Assembly (NCBI RefSeq): GCF_001675045.1
Contig: NZ_LYPA01000067.1
Coordinates: forward strand, 1 to 64,000
Direction: 5' to 3'
Source of the DNA: Paenibacillus oryzae
GTDB lineage: Bacteria > Bacillota > Bacilli > Paenibacillales > Paenibacillaceae
Length of the DNA: 64,000 bases
Positions 49,849-59,793 of the stretch are shown piece after piece (position 1 is the stretch's first letter; the number at the start of each line of letters is the position of its first letter). The notes beneath the pieces were generated by a model. The model was not told the origin of the DNA. It searched no databases and saw only the letters and a program-made list of their open reading frames with translations. The position numbers and the translations under genes were made by a program.

Positions 49849-50769
49849 GTGGATGAAGTGGCAAAAAATCGTTGGAAGCGGTTTGCTCCATTATTGCTTC
49901 TTATGCTTCCGGGTTTATTGTACTTGTTGATCAACAATTATTTGCCCATGTTCGGCATGATTATTGCGTTTAAGGATATCAATTTCGCAAAAGGGATATT
50001 CGGCAGCGACTGGATTGGACTTAAAAACTTTGAATATTTATTCAAAACATCGGATGCTTTTATTATTACGCGCAATACCTTGTTGTATAACGGTGCTTTT
50101 ATCATAGTGAATACGCTAGGCGCCATCACTATCGCTATCCTGCTTAATGAAATCCGCGCCAAGCTGTATCAGCGGTTTTATCAAAGTGTCGTCATTTTGC
50201 CGCATCTTATATCTATGGTCATTGTCAGCTATTTGGTTTTCGCTATGCTGAGCAGCGATTCCGGCTTGCTTAACAAGTCTATTTTGCCCTTGCTAGGCCT
50301 TGAGGAAATTTCATGGTATTCCAGCAAGGAATATTGGCCTTACATTTTGACCACCGTAAATATCTGGAAAGGCATTGGTTTCCTAAGCGTCATTTATTTG
50401 GCGTCGATTATAAGCATCGACCCGGAGTATTATGAAGCCGCAACGCTTGACGGAGCCTCCAAATGGCAGCAAATCCGTAAAATCACCGTCCCGCTCATTA
50501 TGCCAGTCATTACAATTATGACGCTGCTCGCCATTGGCCGTATTTTTTATTCCGATTTTGGCCTCTTTTATCAGGTGCCTATGGATTCCGGCATCCTATC
50601 GGATACAACAAGCGTTATCGACACCTATGTTTACCGGGCTTTAATGAACCTGGGCGATATCGGGATGTCGTCGGCTGCCGGCGTTTATCAGTCCATCGTC
50701 GGATTTGTGCTTGTTATCCTATCCAACTATACGGTACGCAAATTCAACAAAGAAAACGCTTTATTCTAG
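49849..50769 (+). CDS. Sugar ABC transporter permease, LplB-like
   Basis: 306 residues with six membrane segments. GTG at 49849 with AGGAAAGG upstream; GTG at 49858 is an alternative. The coupling motif is EAATLDGASKWQQIRKITVP (EAA...G...I.LP class). LYLLINNYLPMFGMIIAFKD is the standard LplB start. It works with the next permease and an ATPase encoded elsewhere, since no ATPase is in this operon. Confidence 0.9.
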   Translation: MDEVAKNRWKRFAPLLLLMLPGLLYLLINNYLPMFGMIIAFKDINFAKGIFGSDWIGLKNFEYLFKTSDAFIITRNTLLYNGAFIIVNTLGAITIAILLNEIRAKLYQRFYQSVVILPHLISMVIVSYLVFAMLSSDSGLLNKSILPLLGLEEISWYSSKEYWPYILTTVNIWKGIGFLSVIYLASIISIDPEYYEAATLDGASKWQQIRKITVPLIMPVITIMTLLAIGRIFYSDFGLFYQVPMDSGILSDTTSVIDTYVYRALMNLGDIGMSSAAGVYQSIVGFVLVILSNYTVRKFNKENALF

Positions 50770-50787
50770 CGGAAGGGATGAGAAACC

Positions 50788-51675
50788 ATGGCACATGAAA
50801 GCAAATGGATCAAATGGCTGGCGCATAGCGTTCTGATGACGTTTTCCTTCGCCTGCCTGATTCCTTTCGCATTATTGATCATATCCTCGATATCGAGTGA
50901 GCAAAGCATTATCAACAACGGCTATTCCTTTTTTCCGCAGGAGTTCAGCTTAAAGGCATACGATTATTTGTGGGACCATTGGGGAGAGCTGGGAAGAGCT
51001 TACGGCATTACGATATTTATTACCGTCGTTGGCACTGCTGCCAGCCTGGCGATGACCTCCATGCTGGCTTATCCCATGTCGCGTCAAGATATTCCGTGGA
51101 AAAACTTCTGGGCGTTTTTCGTTTTTTTCACACTGCTGTTTAATGGGGGGCTTGTTCCTACTTATTTGATCTACACGCAGGTGTTCGAAATTAAAAATAC
51201 GATTTGGGCGTTGATCGTCCCCGGCTTGCTGATGAACGGTTTTCACGTATTGCTGGTTCGCACGTTTTTTATGACCTCTGTACCGCCAGCCTTGATCGAA
51301 GCGGCTCAAATCGACGGAGCGGGAGAAATCAAGGCGTTTTACAAAATCGTGCTTCCGTTATCCATGCCAATTATGGCCACCATTGGATTGTTCGAAGCCA
51401 TTATGTATTGGAACGACTGGTTTAACGGCATGACGTATGTGACGGACCCGAGCCTATTCAGTATTCAAAATATTCTGAATCGAATCATTACGGACATTCA
51501 ATTTTTATCCAATAACAGCAATCTTTCGTCAACAGCGGGTGAAGCAATGGCGGAGATGCCGACAACATCGGTGCGAATGGCCATTGCCGTTGTGGGCGTG
51601 CTTCCTATATTGATCGCTTATCCGTTTTTCCAGAAATATTTCATTAAAGGCATTACGATTGGCGCAGTGAAATAA
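50788..51675 (+). CDS. Sugar ABC transporter permease, LplC-like
   Basis: 295 residues, six membrane segments, GGAAGGG before the ATG. The EAA loop is PPALIEAAQIDGAGEIKAFY then KIVLPLSMPIMA. ISSISSEQSIINNGYSFFP is typical of the LplC/YtcP branch. The absence of a local ATPase matches MsmX-type shared ATPases. Confidence 0.9.
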   Translation: MAHESKWIKWLAHSVLMTFSFACLIPFALLIISSISSEQSIINNGYSFFPQEFSLKAYDYLWDHWGELGRAYGITIFITVVGTAASLAMTSMLAYPMSRQDIPWKNFWAFFVFFTLLFNGGLVPTYLIYTQVFEIKNTIWALIVPGLLMNGFHVLLVRTFFMTSVPPALIEAAQIDGAGEIKAFYKIVLPLSMPIMATIGLFEAIMYWNDWFNGMTYVTDPSLFSIQNILNRIITDIQFLSNNSNLSSTAGEAMAEMPTTSVRMAIAVVGVLPILIAYPFFQKYFIKGITIGAVK

Positions 51676-51702
51676 TGCAGCAGAAGAAAGGAGCTTGTCT
51701 TT

Positions 51703-53997
51703 ATGGAACGGGATTTAAAGCAATTGATCGCTCAAATGACGCTGGAGGAAAAAGCCGGGTTATGCTCCGGCCAGGACTTTTGGCGGCTCAAGGGTATTGA
51801 AAGATTAGGCATTCCATCCATAATGGTAACGGACGGGCCGCATGGTCTCCGCAAGCAGAAGGAAGGGGCTGACCATGTCGGATTATTCGACAGCGTCCCG
51901 GCCACCTGTTTCCCATCTGCCGCGGGCGTTGCCTGCTCCTGGGACCGGGAGCTGATTCAGAGCATGGGCCGGGCGCTTGGGGAGGAATGCCAGGCTGAGG
52001 ATGTATCAGTACTGCTGGGGCCCGGCGTCAATATTAAACGGTCTCCGCTCTGCGGCCGCAATTTTGAATATTTCTCCGAGGACCCTTATCTTTCCTCTCA
52101 AATGGCGTCCCATCATATTCAAGGGGTGCAAAGCCAAGGCGTCGGAACTTCTCTTAAGCATTTTGCCGCAAATAATCAGGAGCATCGCAGAATGACTTCC
52201 GATTCGGTTGTGGATGAACGGACGTTGCGTGAAATTTATCTTGCGAGCTTCGAGGGCGCCGTTACAGAGGCTCAGCCTTGGACAGTAATGAGCTCCTACA
52301 ATAAAGTAAACGGAACCTTTGCCTCCGAAAATGCCATTTTGCTAAACGATATTTTACGCGAAGAATGGGGCTTCCAAGGGTTTGTTGTGTCCGATTGGGG
52401 AGCGGTGAACGAACGGGTGGACGGCTTGGCCGCCGGCCTGGAGCTGGAGATGCCCTCCAGCAACGGGGAAGGCGACCGCAAAATCGTGGAAGCCGTAACC
52501 TCCGGCAAGCTGAGCGAGGCTGTGCTGGATCAAGCGGTGGAGCGGGTGCTGCGGATTGTGTTCAAAGCGGCGGACGGCAGCAAGGCAAATGCCGAATACG
52601 ATAAATCCGCGCATCATCAGCTGGCAAGAAGGATAGCGCGTGAAAGCATGGTGCTGCTCAAAAATGATGAACATATGTTGCCGCTCCGCAGAGAAGGCGA
52701 AATTGCCGTTATCGGGGAGCTGGCGGTTAAGCCGCGTTATCAGGGCGGGGGCAGCTCGCATGTTAATCCAACAAAGCTGGACGATATTTTGGAGGCGTTT
52801 ACGGAGTCGGCGGGAGAAAACGTCCAGGTTGCTTTTGCCAAGGGGTACGAGTTGAATCGGGACGATGCGGACGATGACTTGACTGCCGAAGCGCTGCGTA
52901 TTGCAGCTAAAGCGGACAGGGCCGTTTTGTTCGCCGGCTTGCCGGATCGTTACGAATCCGAGGGCTACGACCGTTCCCATCTCCGGCTGCCGGCCAACCA
53001 GATTGAACTGATCCAGGCTGTTGCGGCTGTACAGCCAAATTTGGTTATTGTGCTCAGCAACGGAGCGCCTATTGAAATGCCTTGGATTTCAAGCGCCAAA
53101 GCGGTGCTGGAGGCTTATTTGGGCGGACAGGCATTAGGCGGCGCGATTGCCGATTTGCTGTTTGGCGATGCCAATCCTTGCGGCAAGCTGGCGGAAACGT
53201 TCCCGAAGCGGCTCCAGGACACGCCCGCTCATCTCTATTACGGAGGCGAAAAGGATACGGTGGAATATCGCGAAGGCATTTTTGTCGGATACCGGTATTA
53301 CGATGCCATAAAGCTGGAGCCGCTATTTCCTTTTGGACATGGACTTAGCTACACAACCTTCTCCTACAGCAATCTGGTCGTGCCGGTCAAGGAAATGCGC
53401 GACGATGAGCAGATGACCATATACGTGGACGTGACCAATACGGGAGACAGACGGGGCAAAGAGATTGTCCAGGTGTATGTGCGGGAGTTGAAGACCTCGG
53501 TTATCCGGCCGGATAAGGAGCTTAAAGGGTTCGCGAAGGTAGAGCTGGAGCCGGGAGAAACAAAAACGGCCGCTTTTACGCTGGATAAACGATCGTTTGC
53601 TTTTTATGATGCCGGGTTAAAAGACTGGCGTGTTGAAACCGGAGCCTTCGAGCTGTTAATCGGCAAATCATGTGCAGAAATCGGGTTGGTCGGGCAGGTT
53701 AACGTCATTTCCACAACCGCTCCCGTTCACGTTACCGTAACGCGAAATTCCACTATTGGCGATTTATTGGCAGATGGAAGGACGCGCACGGCAATAACGA
53801 ATTTCCTTCAGCAAAATAATCCGTTTGGCGCCCTTGGCGATGCCGGCGGTGAAGCATCCGAAATGGTAGAGGCGATGTTGCGGTATTTGCCGCTGCGCGC
53901 ATTGATTTCTTTTAGCGGCGGCCGGTTTAGCGAAGCGGATTTGGAGAGTCTGGTCGGCGAATTGAATGCTATTTTGGGCAAGGGGAGCGTGGAGTAA
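51703..53997 (+). CDS. GH3 family beta-glucosidase or related exo-glycosidase
   Basis: 764 residues, no signal peptide, so it acts on imported oligosaccharides. Catalytic domain: [49 protein letters not shown], and the nucleophile Asp in [17 protein letters not shown] (about residue 231). The C-terminal sandwich domain ([20 protein letters not shown]) and an FnIII-like end follow. This order fits beta-glucosidases; beta-xylosidase activity is possible. The stop overlaps the GH2 start by one base. Confidence 0.93.
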   Translation: MERDLKQLIAQMTLEEKAGLCSGQDFWRLKGIERLGIPSIMVTDGPHGLRKQKEGADHVGLFDSVPATCFPSAAGVACSWDRELIQSMGRALGEECQAEDVSVLLGPGVNIKRSPLCGRNFEYFSEDPYLSSQMASHHIQGVQSQGVGTSLKHFAANNQEHRRMTSDSVVDERTLREIYLASFEGAVTEAQPWTVMSSYNKVNGTFASENAILLNDILREEWGFQGFVVSDWGAVNERVDGLAAGLELEMPSSNGEGDRKIVEAVTSGKLSEAVLDQAVERVLRIVFKAADGSKANAEYDKSAHHQLARRIARESMVLLKNDEHMLPLRREGEIAVIGELAVKPRYQGGGSSHVNPTKLDDILEAFTESAGENVQVAFAKGYELNRDDADDDLTAEALRIAAKADRAVLFAGLPDRYESEGYDRSHLRLPANQIELIQAVAAVQPNLVIVLSNGAPIEMPWISSAKAVLEAYLGGQALGGAIADLLFGDANPCGKLAETFPKRLQDTPAHLYYGGEKDTVEYREGIFVGYRYYDAIKLEPLFPFGHGLSYTTFSYSNLVVPVKEMRDDEQMTIYVDVTNTGDRRGKEIVQVYVRELKTSVIRPDKELKGFAKVELEPGETKTAAFTLDKRSFAFYDAGLKDWRVETGAFELLIGKSCAEIGLVGQVNVISTTAPVHVTVTRNSTIGDLLADGRTRTAITNFLQQNNPFGALGDAGGEASEMVEAMLRYLPLRALISFSGGRFSEADLESLVGELNAILGKGSVE

Positions 53998-56294
53998 TGT
54001 CGCATGTTATTCCGATTAACGATAATTGGATATTCAGCAGGAGCGATGCGCCGGATTTCGCTAATCAGCCAATCAGCGGCGGGCAAGCCGTTACGCTGCC
54101 GCATACCTGGAACATGGAGGATGGGCAAGGCGGGCATGAAACGTATTATCGCGGCTCGTGCTGGTATCAGCGCAGCCTTCAGTTTTCGGAGGAGGTATTG
54201 GCCAATCCGATTTTTCTGGAGATTGGCGCTGCCGGCAATAGCGGGCGAGTGTATGTCAATGGTCAGCTTGCCGGTGAAAGCCAATGCGGCTACGCCATGT
54301 TCAGAATCCCTTTATCGCCCTATGTGCGGTCCGGCAGCAATCTGATCTCCATTCAGGTGGACAATAGCTATCGCAATGATATTTTTCCTCTATTGGCCGA
54401 CTTTACGTTTTACGGCGGACTTTACCGGGAAGTCAATCTTCTTATTATGGACGCCGTTCATTTCGATGTTATGGACAAGGGCAGGGACGGCATCTACTTG
54501 ACGCAGGAAAAAACGGGCAGCGATTCCTTCCTGCTTACCGCAAGCGGCCGGGTGATCAACGAAACCGGTGAAAACAAAGAAGCAACCATCCGGTTATGTC
54601 TTCAAGACGGCGAAGGGCGTACGGTAATAGAATCGGAAGCCAAGCTGTTGCTAGAGGGTGAAGCTGCATTCCAGCTGAGTAAAGAGATTCATCAGCCGAT
54701 TTTATGGGATGGTATTGATCAGCCTTATCTTTATACGGCGGTCGTGAGCGTTGAATCAGACGGCCAGACCCGGGATTTTCGCAACATAGAGATCGGGTTC
54801 CGAACCATTGAAGCAACAACGGAGCAGGGGCTGCTCCTGAACGGCAAGCCGATCAAGCTAAATGGCGTATGCCGCCATCAGGATTTTGGAGGCATTGGCA
54901 ATGCCATAACAAAAGACCATATGGAGCTGGATATGTCTTTGATTATGGAGGTCGGCGCAAACAGCGTACGTCTTGCCCATTACCAGCACGACGATTATTT
55001 TTACACCTTATGCGATCGGCACGGCTTGCTTGTATGGGCGGAAATTCCGTTTATATCCATTCCGTCATCCATCGACCCTGAAAACAGAAATGCCGACGAT
55101 CAGCTGGAGCGGCTTATCAAACAAGCCTATAACCATCCTTCGATTTATGGCTGGGGCGTTCAAAACGAAATTACAATCGCCGTTGAGACGGAGCATACCC
55201 GCAGCACGATACAGAGGCTTGAGGCCTTGGCAAAACAACTTGATCCTCATCGGATGACGGTTCAGGCCAATATTAACGGGGTTGAGGATGACAGCATTAT
55301 CAATACGTATACCGATCTTGTCGGATACAACCTCTATTACGGCTGGTATTATGGGGAAATCAAGGATCTTGGCGACCGTTTTGATGCTTTTCACAATACG
55401 AATCCGTCCATCCCGGTCATTTTATCCGAATATGGGGTCGATACCAATCCAAAGTTTCATTCCTATTCTCCCGGCGTTCAGGATTATACCGAAGAATATC
55501 AATTGCTGTTCCATCAAAACGCGATTCAAACGATTAACGCCCGTCCCTATGTGCTAGGGGGATATGTATGGAACATGTTCGACTTCGGCAGCGCCAACCG
55601 GCGGGAGGGAGGCGAAACGGGGAAAAACCTGAAAGGTCTCGTCACCATTGACCGCAAGCTCAAAAAAGACGCGTTTTATTTGTACAAAGCCTATTGGTCC
55701 AAAACTCCTTTTGTGCATGTAGCGGGACGCCGGTTCGTCAACCGGCATCAGGAATCCAATGATTTTGTCATTCTTAGCAATATGCGCCATATCAGCGTTT
55801 ACCTGAACGACAAGCTAATTGCCACCATTGACAATGAAGAGCCGCTTAAAGTGGTCAAGGACATCTCTTTATCTCTGGGTGAGCATACGCTGCGTGCTGT
55901 GGGGGATGATGGTTCAGGCACAAGCTGCGATAATCATATCATTGTTCGCCGGGTTGAAGAAGCAGATCCGGCATACGTGCTTCCGAAGAAGGAAGGCAAT
56001 GACCACGTAATCAACTGGTTTGAAAAATTCGATCTGTCGGACGCAGAGGAGATTGAGCTGAAGGACGGTTATTATTCTACGTTCGATACGATTGATGATC
56101 TTTACAAGGACGAAACGGCCAAAGCTGTTTTTCTGAAATATTTCGGACAGTTTACGGCCAATCCGTTTTTTGAAGCAACGATGAACGTGATGTCGATTCA
56201 GAAAATGTCTCAGCTTGCGTTTTATCATATTCCGCCGGAGCTGCTGACCGTCATAAACCGGGAGCTGAATGTCATTCCCAAACCACAATCGTAA
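53997..56294 (+). CDS. GH2 family beta-galactosidase-like enzyme
   Basis: 765 residues, cytosolic. Sugar-binding jelly roll (PHTWNMEDGQGGHETYYRGS), Ig-like domain, then the barrel: GVCRHQDFGGIGNAITKDHM, VRLAHYQHDDYFYTLCDRHG, acid/base Glu in YGWGVQNEITIA (about residue 391), nucleophile Glu in VILSEYGVDTNP (about residue 479). The size is that of short bacterial beta-galactosidases or beta-glucuronidases. With the GH3 gene it should complete breakdown of one imported oligosaccharide. Confidence 0.92.
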   Translation: MSHVIPINDNWIFSRSDAPDFANQPISGGQAVTLPHTWNMEDGQGGHETYYRGSCWYQRSLQFSEEVLANPIFLEIGAAGNSGRVYVNGQLAGESQCGYAMFRIPLSPYVRSGSNLISIQVDNSYRNDIFPLLADFTFYGGLYREVNLLIMDAVHFDVMDKGRDGIYLTQEKTGSDSFLLTASGRVINETGENKEATIRLCLQDGEGRTVIESEAKLLLEGEAAFQLSKEIHQPILWDGIDQPYLYTAVVSVESDGQTRDFRNIEIGFRTIEATTEQGLLLNGKPIKLNGVCRHQDFGGIGNAITKDHMELDMSLIMEVGANSVRLAHYQHDDYFYTLCDRHGLLVWAEIPFISIPSSIDPENRNADDQLERLIKQAYNHPSIYGWGVQNEITIAVETEHTRSTIQRLEALAKQLDPHRMTVQANINGVEDDSIINTYTDLVGYNLYYGWYYGEIKDLGDRFDAFHNTNPSIPVILSEYGVDTNPKFHSYSPGVQDYTEEYQLLFHQNAIQTINARPYVLGGYVWNMFDFGSANRREGGETGKNLKGLVTIDRKLKKDAFYLYKAYWSKTPFVHVAGRRFVNRHQESNDFVILSNMRHISVYLNDKLIATIDNEEPLKVVKDISLSLGEHTLRAVGDDGSGTSCDNHIIVRRVEEADPAYVLPKKEGNDHVINWFEKFDLSDAEEIELKDGYYSTFDTIDDLYKDETAKAVFLKYFGQFTANPFFEATMNVMSIQKMSQLAFYHIPPELLTVINRELNVIPKPQS

Positions 56295-56547
56295 GGTAAT
56301 TTCACGCGATTGTATTGAATTGTATTTAATCGTAGCGAAGCCCGTTTGACATCCGATCAAGCTGCTCCCAGTCCAGTACGATCCTGCGAGACGTTCCTCA
56401 ACCGTGGCCAATGAAGAGGCTGTCATTGCAGCTATTCACAGCCTCAGAATAGAGCTGCAAACGCAAGGTCGCCTTATTAGGCGAATTCATTGATCGGGAA
56501 TTCACGGTCAGCTTTTTGCATATTAGACCAGCCTTTTGCATGATCAG

Positions 56548-56579
56548 ACCAGCCGGAATGCTCTGGCTGGTTTTTTTTG
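56548..56579 (+). terminator. Intrinsic terminator downstream of the glycosidases
   Basis: ACCAGCC (56548-56554) pairs with GGCTGGT (56565-56571), then TTTTTTT. Confidence 0.8.
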
Positions 56580-56627
56580 CTATTCAGAAAAGCAAATTCG
56601 TGATACGATAAAAGCATACTTAACGGT

Positions 56628-56642
56628 ATGTTAATATAACAT
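56628..56642. promoter_or_regulatory. Palindrome ATGTTAATATAACAT, putative operator
   Basis: A perfect 15-bp dyad (ATGTTA-ATA-TAACAT) directly before the ribosome site of the TetR-type gene. A second dyad CATAC-N6-GTATG overlaps it on the left (56615-56630). Autoregulation is likely. Confidence 0.65.
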
Positions 56643-56656
56643 AAAGAGGTGTATAG

Positions 56657-57433
56657 ATGATGTCTGCTAAAGATGAGGTTTATAAGTCTGCTTTAGAGCT
56701 AGCGGCCCAAAAGCCCTATGATCAGATTACGCTTGCCGAAGTCGCTGAATTGGCGGGCGTACACTGGACTACTGTCAGCCGTTGCTTTGGCGGGAAAAGC
56801 GAAATGAGAAATTGGCTGCGCGATAATCAAAAGAATGAGGAACTGCAGCATTCCGATACTCGCTCTCGCATCATAGAAGCGGCAGGCGCCGTATTTTCCA
56901 GCCTGGGATATAATCAGGCCTCGCTGGATCTGGTTGCCGATTATGCCGGAATGACAAAAGGCGCGGTATATTGGCATTTTTCCAGTAAGCAAGAGCTTTT
57001 TTTGGCTTTGCTGGAGCTTCGGCTGCAGCAGCAAATCCGTTATGTGTCTATGAATGCCGCATCCATGCTTGCGTCAGATAATCCGTCGGAGGCGCTTAAA
57101 AAATGGCTGCTGGGAGAGCTGGGCGGATTGGCCGGGACGGGAAGGAATCCTGGGCTATTCATGGAGTTTGTTGTAGCTAGCCGCGAGCCGGATGTGCGTG
57201 CGCGCCTCGTCGGCCTGCAGCGTCAATTTCTGCAAGCGATTGCAGAGCTTATTGCCGAATTGCAGCGCCGGGGCCAGTTGAACAGCAGGATTCAAGCATC
57301 CAGTGCGGCGCTGCTTATTGATTCCATCATGAAAGGTACTGCTGTGGAATGGATGATTGATCCGGAGCGAGTTGATCTGGAGTCGTATTTGGACTCTGTT
57401 TCGCTCTTTATTTGGGGGGTTTTTGGGCCATGA
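56657..57433 (+). CDS. TetR family regulator with two tandem HTH domains
   Basis: 258 residues; AAAGAGG lies 7 bases before the ATG. Residues about 5-55 form a first TetR-like HTH (YDQITLAEVAELAGVHWTTV, then SRCFGGKSEMRNWL). Residues about 69-118 form a second, more typical one (SLGYNQASLDLVADYAGMTK, then GAVYWHFSSKQELFLAL). One ligand domain follows. Standard TetR proteins have a single HTH, so a dimer here would offer four. It overlaps the hydrolase gene by ATGA. Confidence 0.82.
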   Translation: MMSAKDEVYKSALELAAQKPYDQITLAEVAELAGVHWTTVSRCFGGKSEMRNWLRDNQKNEELQHSDTRSRIIEAAGAVFSSLGYNQASLDLVADYAGMTKGAVYWHFSSKQELFLALLELRLQQQIRYVSMNAASMLASDNPSEALKKWLLGELGGLAGTGRNPGLFMEFVVASREPDVRARLVGLQRQFLQAIAELIAELQRRGQLNSRIQASSAALLIDSIMKGTAVEWMIDPERVDLESYLDSVSLFIWGVFGP

Positions 57434-58395
57434 GTAATGTAAAAAGCAAGCCAAACGGAAAGGGGAGGAAAAGGATGTATTGGATAGCGGCTGGAGGGAC
57501 TTTAATCCTTTTATTGGCAGCCTACAATTATTTTGTAGTGAAGCAGGCGGAGCGGCGTTATCCTCCTGGAGGAACATTTATTACAGTGGATGGAGTCCGT
57601 CTTCATTATTATTCGGCTGGGGAGGATGACGCTCAGCCCGTTGTTTTTTTGCACGGAGGGGTATTAACGGGCAATGATTTTCGACAAGTGATGGAAATGG
57701 CTAGCGAAAAGGGGTATCGCGCATTCGCTTTTGACCGTCCTGGCTATGGGTACAGCGAAAGGCCCAGGGCGGCGACACCGGAGGAGCAAGCGCGGTTGAT
57801 AAGGAATGCCCTGGAAAAGCTGGGTGCAAAACGTCCTATTGTTGTTGGCCACTCCATGAGCGGTCTTCTGGCGCTTGCTTACGCGCTGCAATACCCCGAT
57901 GAAATAGCCGGGGTCGTTACGCTGGGAGGCGCGATGTATGCTGAAGGCTATCCCGCCGGGAAAGGAGATGCTATTTCGATTGCGGCTACTGCACCGATGG
58001 TTGGCCCCGTTCTGCTTCATACCATGCTCGCGGTGATAGGACCGGCGCTTTCCGACTTGATGATTAAGGCAAGCTTCGCGCCTGAAGCCGTTCCTCCCCA
58101 ATATCGCTCCGAGGCAAAAGCGTTATGGCTGCGGCCCCGGCATTTCAGGGCGAATCGCGAGGATGTAATGAATTTTGTACCCGCCGCCATGCGGTTATCC
58201 GGCCAATACAAGGGGATTTCCGCCCCGCTTATTATTGCAGTGGGCGAAGATGATCCGTTTGAAACAAGGGAGCATAGCTATCGCTTGCACCAGGAGGTCG
58301 GTCATTCGCAGCTGCTGGTTTGGCAAGGGGTTGCTCATATGATCCCCCAGCTTCATCCAGGCCTTGTGTGGGAGGCCGTTCAAAAAGTTCAATAA
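57430..58395 (+). CDS. Membrane-anchored alpha/beta hydrolase
   Basis: 321 residues from the ATG overlapping the tetR stop; an ATG at 57475 with GGGGAGG upstream is an alternative. One membrane span near the N-terminus (WIAAGGTLILLLAAYNYF) places the enzyme outside. VVFLHGGVLTGNDFRQV (oxyanion), VVGHSMSGLLALAYALQYPD (nucleophile Ser), AVGEDDPFETRE (Asp) and VAHMIPQLHP (His) are all in place. The substrate is unknown, perhaps the inducer of the linked regulator. Confidence 0.85.
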   Translation: MSNVKSKPNGKGRKRMYWIAAGGTLILLLAAYNYFVVKQAERRYPPGGTFITVDGVRLHYYSAGEDDAQPVVFLHGGVLTGNDFRQVMEMASEKGYRAFAFDRPGYGYSERPRAATPEEQARLIRNALEKLGAKRPIVVGHSMSGLLALAYALQYPDEIAGVVTLGGAMYAEGYPAGKGDAISIAATAPMVGPVLLHTMLAVIGPALSDLMIKASFAPEAVPPQYRSEAKALWLRPRHFRANREDVMNFVPAAMRLSGQYKGISAPLIIAVGEDDPFETREHSYRLHQEVGHSQLLVWQGVAHMIPQLHPGLVWEAVQKVQ

Positions 58396-58410
58396 CAGGG
58401 AGGCGTGAGC

Positions 58411-59376
58411 ATGTATGAGCTTTCAGGCTTCAAAATGACAGAATCTCAGGTGGAGCGGTGGCTGAGTGGGTTCATTCCTGAACAAGAGCTTTATTACATC
58501 AACGAATTCGAACTCATTAGCGAAATTCAGTCAATGGGTTTTCCGGTTTATTCCCGGCAGCAGTTTGCTGAAGCTGCTGGAGATTATTTGGGGGAATATG
58601 GAGCGGGTTATCGGCATTGGAATGTAGCTTCGACGGCATCCCTTGCTTTAATTGAATCGGCAGCATTGAAGGACAAGCAGCTTCGCGGAAGACTTTTTGC
58701 TCAGCAGGTTGAGCTTGGCCGTGGACATGTTTATGCGTTGGACTGGATACAGGAGCTTGGCTCTGATTGTCTTCGCGTTTTTTATGAGGAGGACTCAATA
58801 GCGGGCGACCAGCTGCTTCTGACTTATTCTGCATGGAGTCGGCTGTCTGAGACTTGCCGGCTGCATTGGCTTTTGAAATGGCTGCGGGAGCGTTTGGATG
58901 CAAGCATTTCCTTGCCTGCGGATGTGGTTAGGGAACAGCTCCACGAAGGCAATCTGATCCCCGAAGCATGTAAAAAAGCCATCATAAGTCATCTTCAATT
59001 ATTTCCGATTTCAAGTGGAGCCAACTGCTTTTCTGCAGCTATCGGCTGCTACCTTGGCTCCAGCAAAATCATTGAAGGCTGGCTTAATGTGGAGCAGTTT
59101 TTAGATAGGGTTAACGAAGAAGGACTGGTTGAATGCGGGGAAATCACCCGGTATAGCGAGCTGGAGCTTGTTCGCCCCGACCAGGTCCTCGTTTGGGAAA
59201 ATGGAAAAGGAGCTCTGATTCACGCGGCGTACAGCATATCCGACACATTATTATTTAATAAGATGGGTCAGTTTTGGTTTCAGCCCTGGCAATGCCTTGC
59301 GGCGGCCTCGATCTGGAATTACGGAAATTGCTTATCCGGCGGAGGGCGCATTATTCTGCTTCGCAGGCCCGCCTGA
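58411..59376 (+). CDS. Unknown protein with a possible Cys/His hydrolase-like C-terminus
   Basis: The ATG at 58411 lies 7 bases after GGGAGG; 321 residues, no signal peptide. The N-terminal 200 residues are helical (SQVERWLSGFIPEQELYYIN, QQFAEAAGDYLGEYGAG). The C-terminal part has SGANCFSAAIGCYLG with a helix-starting Cys and, 70-80 residues later, GKGALIHAAYSISDTLLFNK with a strand His, the order and spacing of NlpC/P60-like papain folds. Catalysis is only inferred. It is co-directional with the hydrolase 15 bases upstream. Confidence 0.5.
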   Translation: MYELSGFKMTESQVERWLSGFIPEQELYYINEFELISEIQSMGFPVYSRQQFAEAAGDYLGEYGAGYRHWNVASTASLALIESAALKDKQLRGRLFAQQVELGRGHVYALDWIQELGSDCLRVFYEEDSIAGDQLLLTYSAWSRLSETCRLHWLLKWLRERLDASISLPADVVREQLHEGNLIPEACKKAIISHLQLFPISSGANCFSAAIGCYLGSSKIIEGWLNVEQFLDRVNEEGLVECGEITRYSELELVRPDQVLVWENGKGALIHAAYSISDTLLFNKMGQFWFQPWQCLAAASIWNYGNCLSGGGRIILLRRPA

Positions 59377-59513
59377 CAATGCAAGCGGTAGCAGACAGTA
59401 CATGATAATGCCAGCGGTCGGCAAGCCATACATGACTCTGTCGAGTCACTGCAAATCTGCGCGTTTTTTGCCTGTGCGGTTGAGATATGATTCACATATA
59501 GGTACTATAGATG

Positions 59514-59705
59514 TATACAAGTTGAACAATAGAAACTAGCAGTAGGCCAGAGTGTGAATGGTTCTGGAGAAGCGAAGCGCTCGTTTGTGTTCCCGGATTT
59601 CACCATTAACCCATACGACTTAAGGAAATCCGGGAACAACTACGATCGTAAGAACTTTTCACATGGCGGCCCTCTTCGCTGAAATTCTTTTGTTCAACTT
59701 ATATA
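59514..59705. repeat. MITE-like element with nested inverted repeats
   Basis: TATACAAGTTGAACAA (59514-59529) and TTGTTCAACTTATATA (59690-59705) are complementary at 15 of 16 positions and bound 192 bases without an ORF. Inside, GTTCCCGGATTTC (59589-59601) and GAAATCCGGGAAC (59635-59647) form a perfect 13-bp stem. AGCGAAGCGCT at 59572-59582 and CTCTTCGCTGAA at 59672-59683 add partial pairing. This looks like a miniature mobile element or a structured RNA. Confidence 0.65.
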
Positions 59706-59793
59706 GATACGTTTAGAAACAGTGTATTGCTTCTGTCATGAGACAATATAAGATAGAGGACATAGAGCTGGCTGATGAGAGGAGTGTCTTGCC

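Larger units (their letters stand above)
56295..56656. other. Intergenic region with a coding remnant
   Basis: From about 56349 to 56492 one frame reads HPIKLLPVQYDPARRSSTV then ANEEAVIAAIHSLRIELQTQ and ends RRIH before a stop, with no start. It looks like the tail of a lost gene and is not recognised. A terminator at 56548-56579 and an operator at 56628-56642 follow. Confidence 0.4.
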
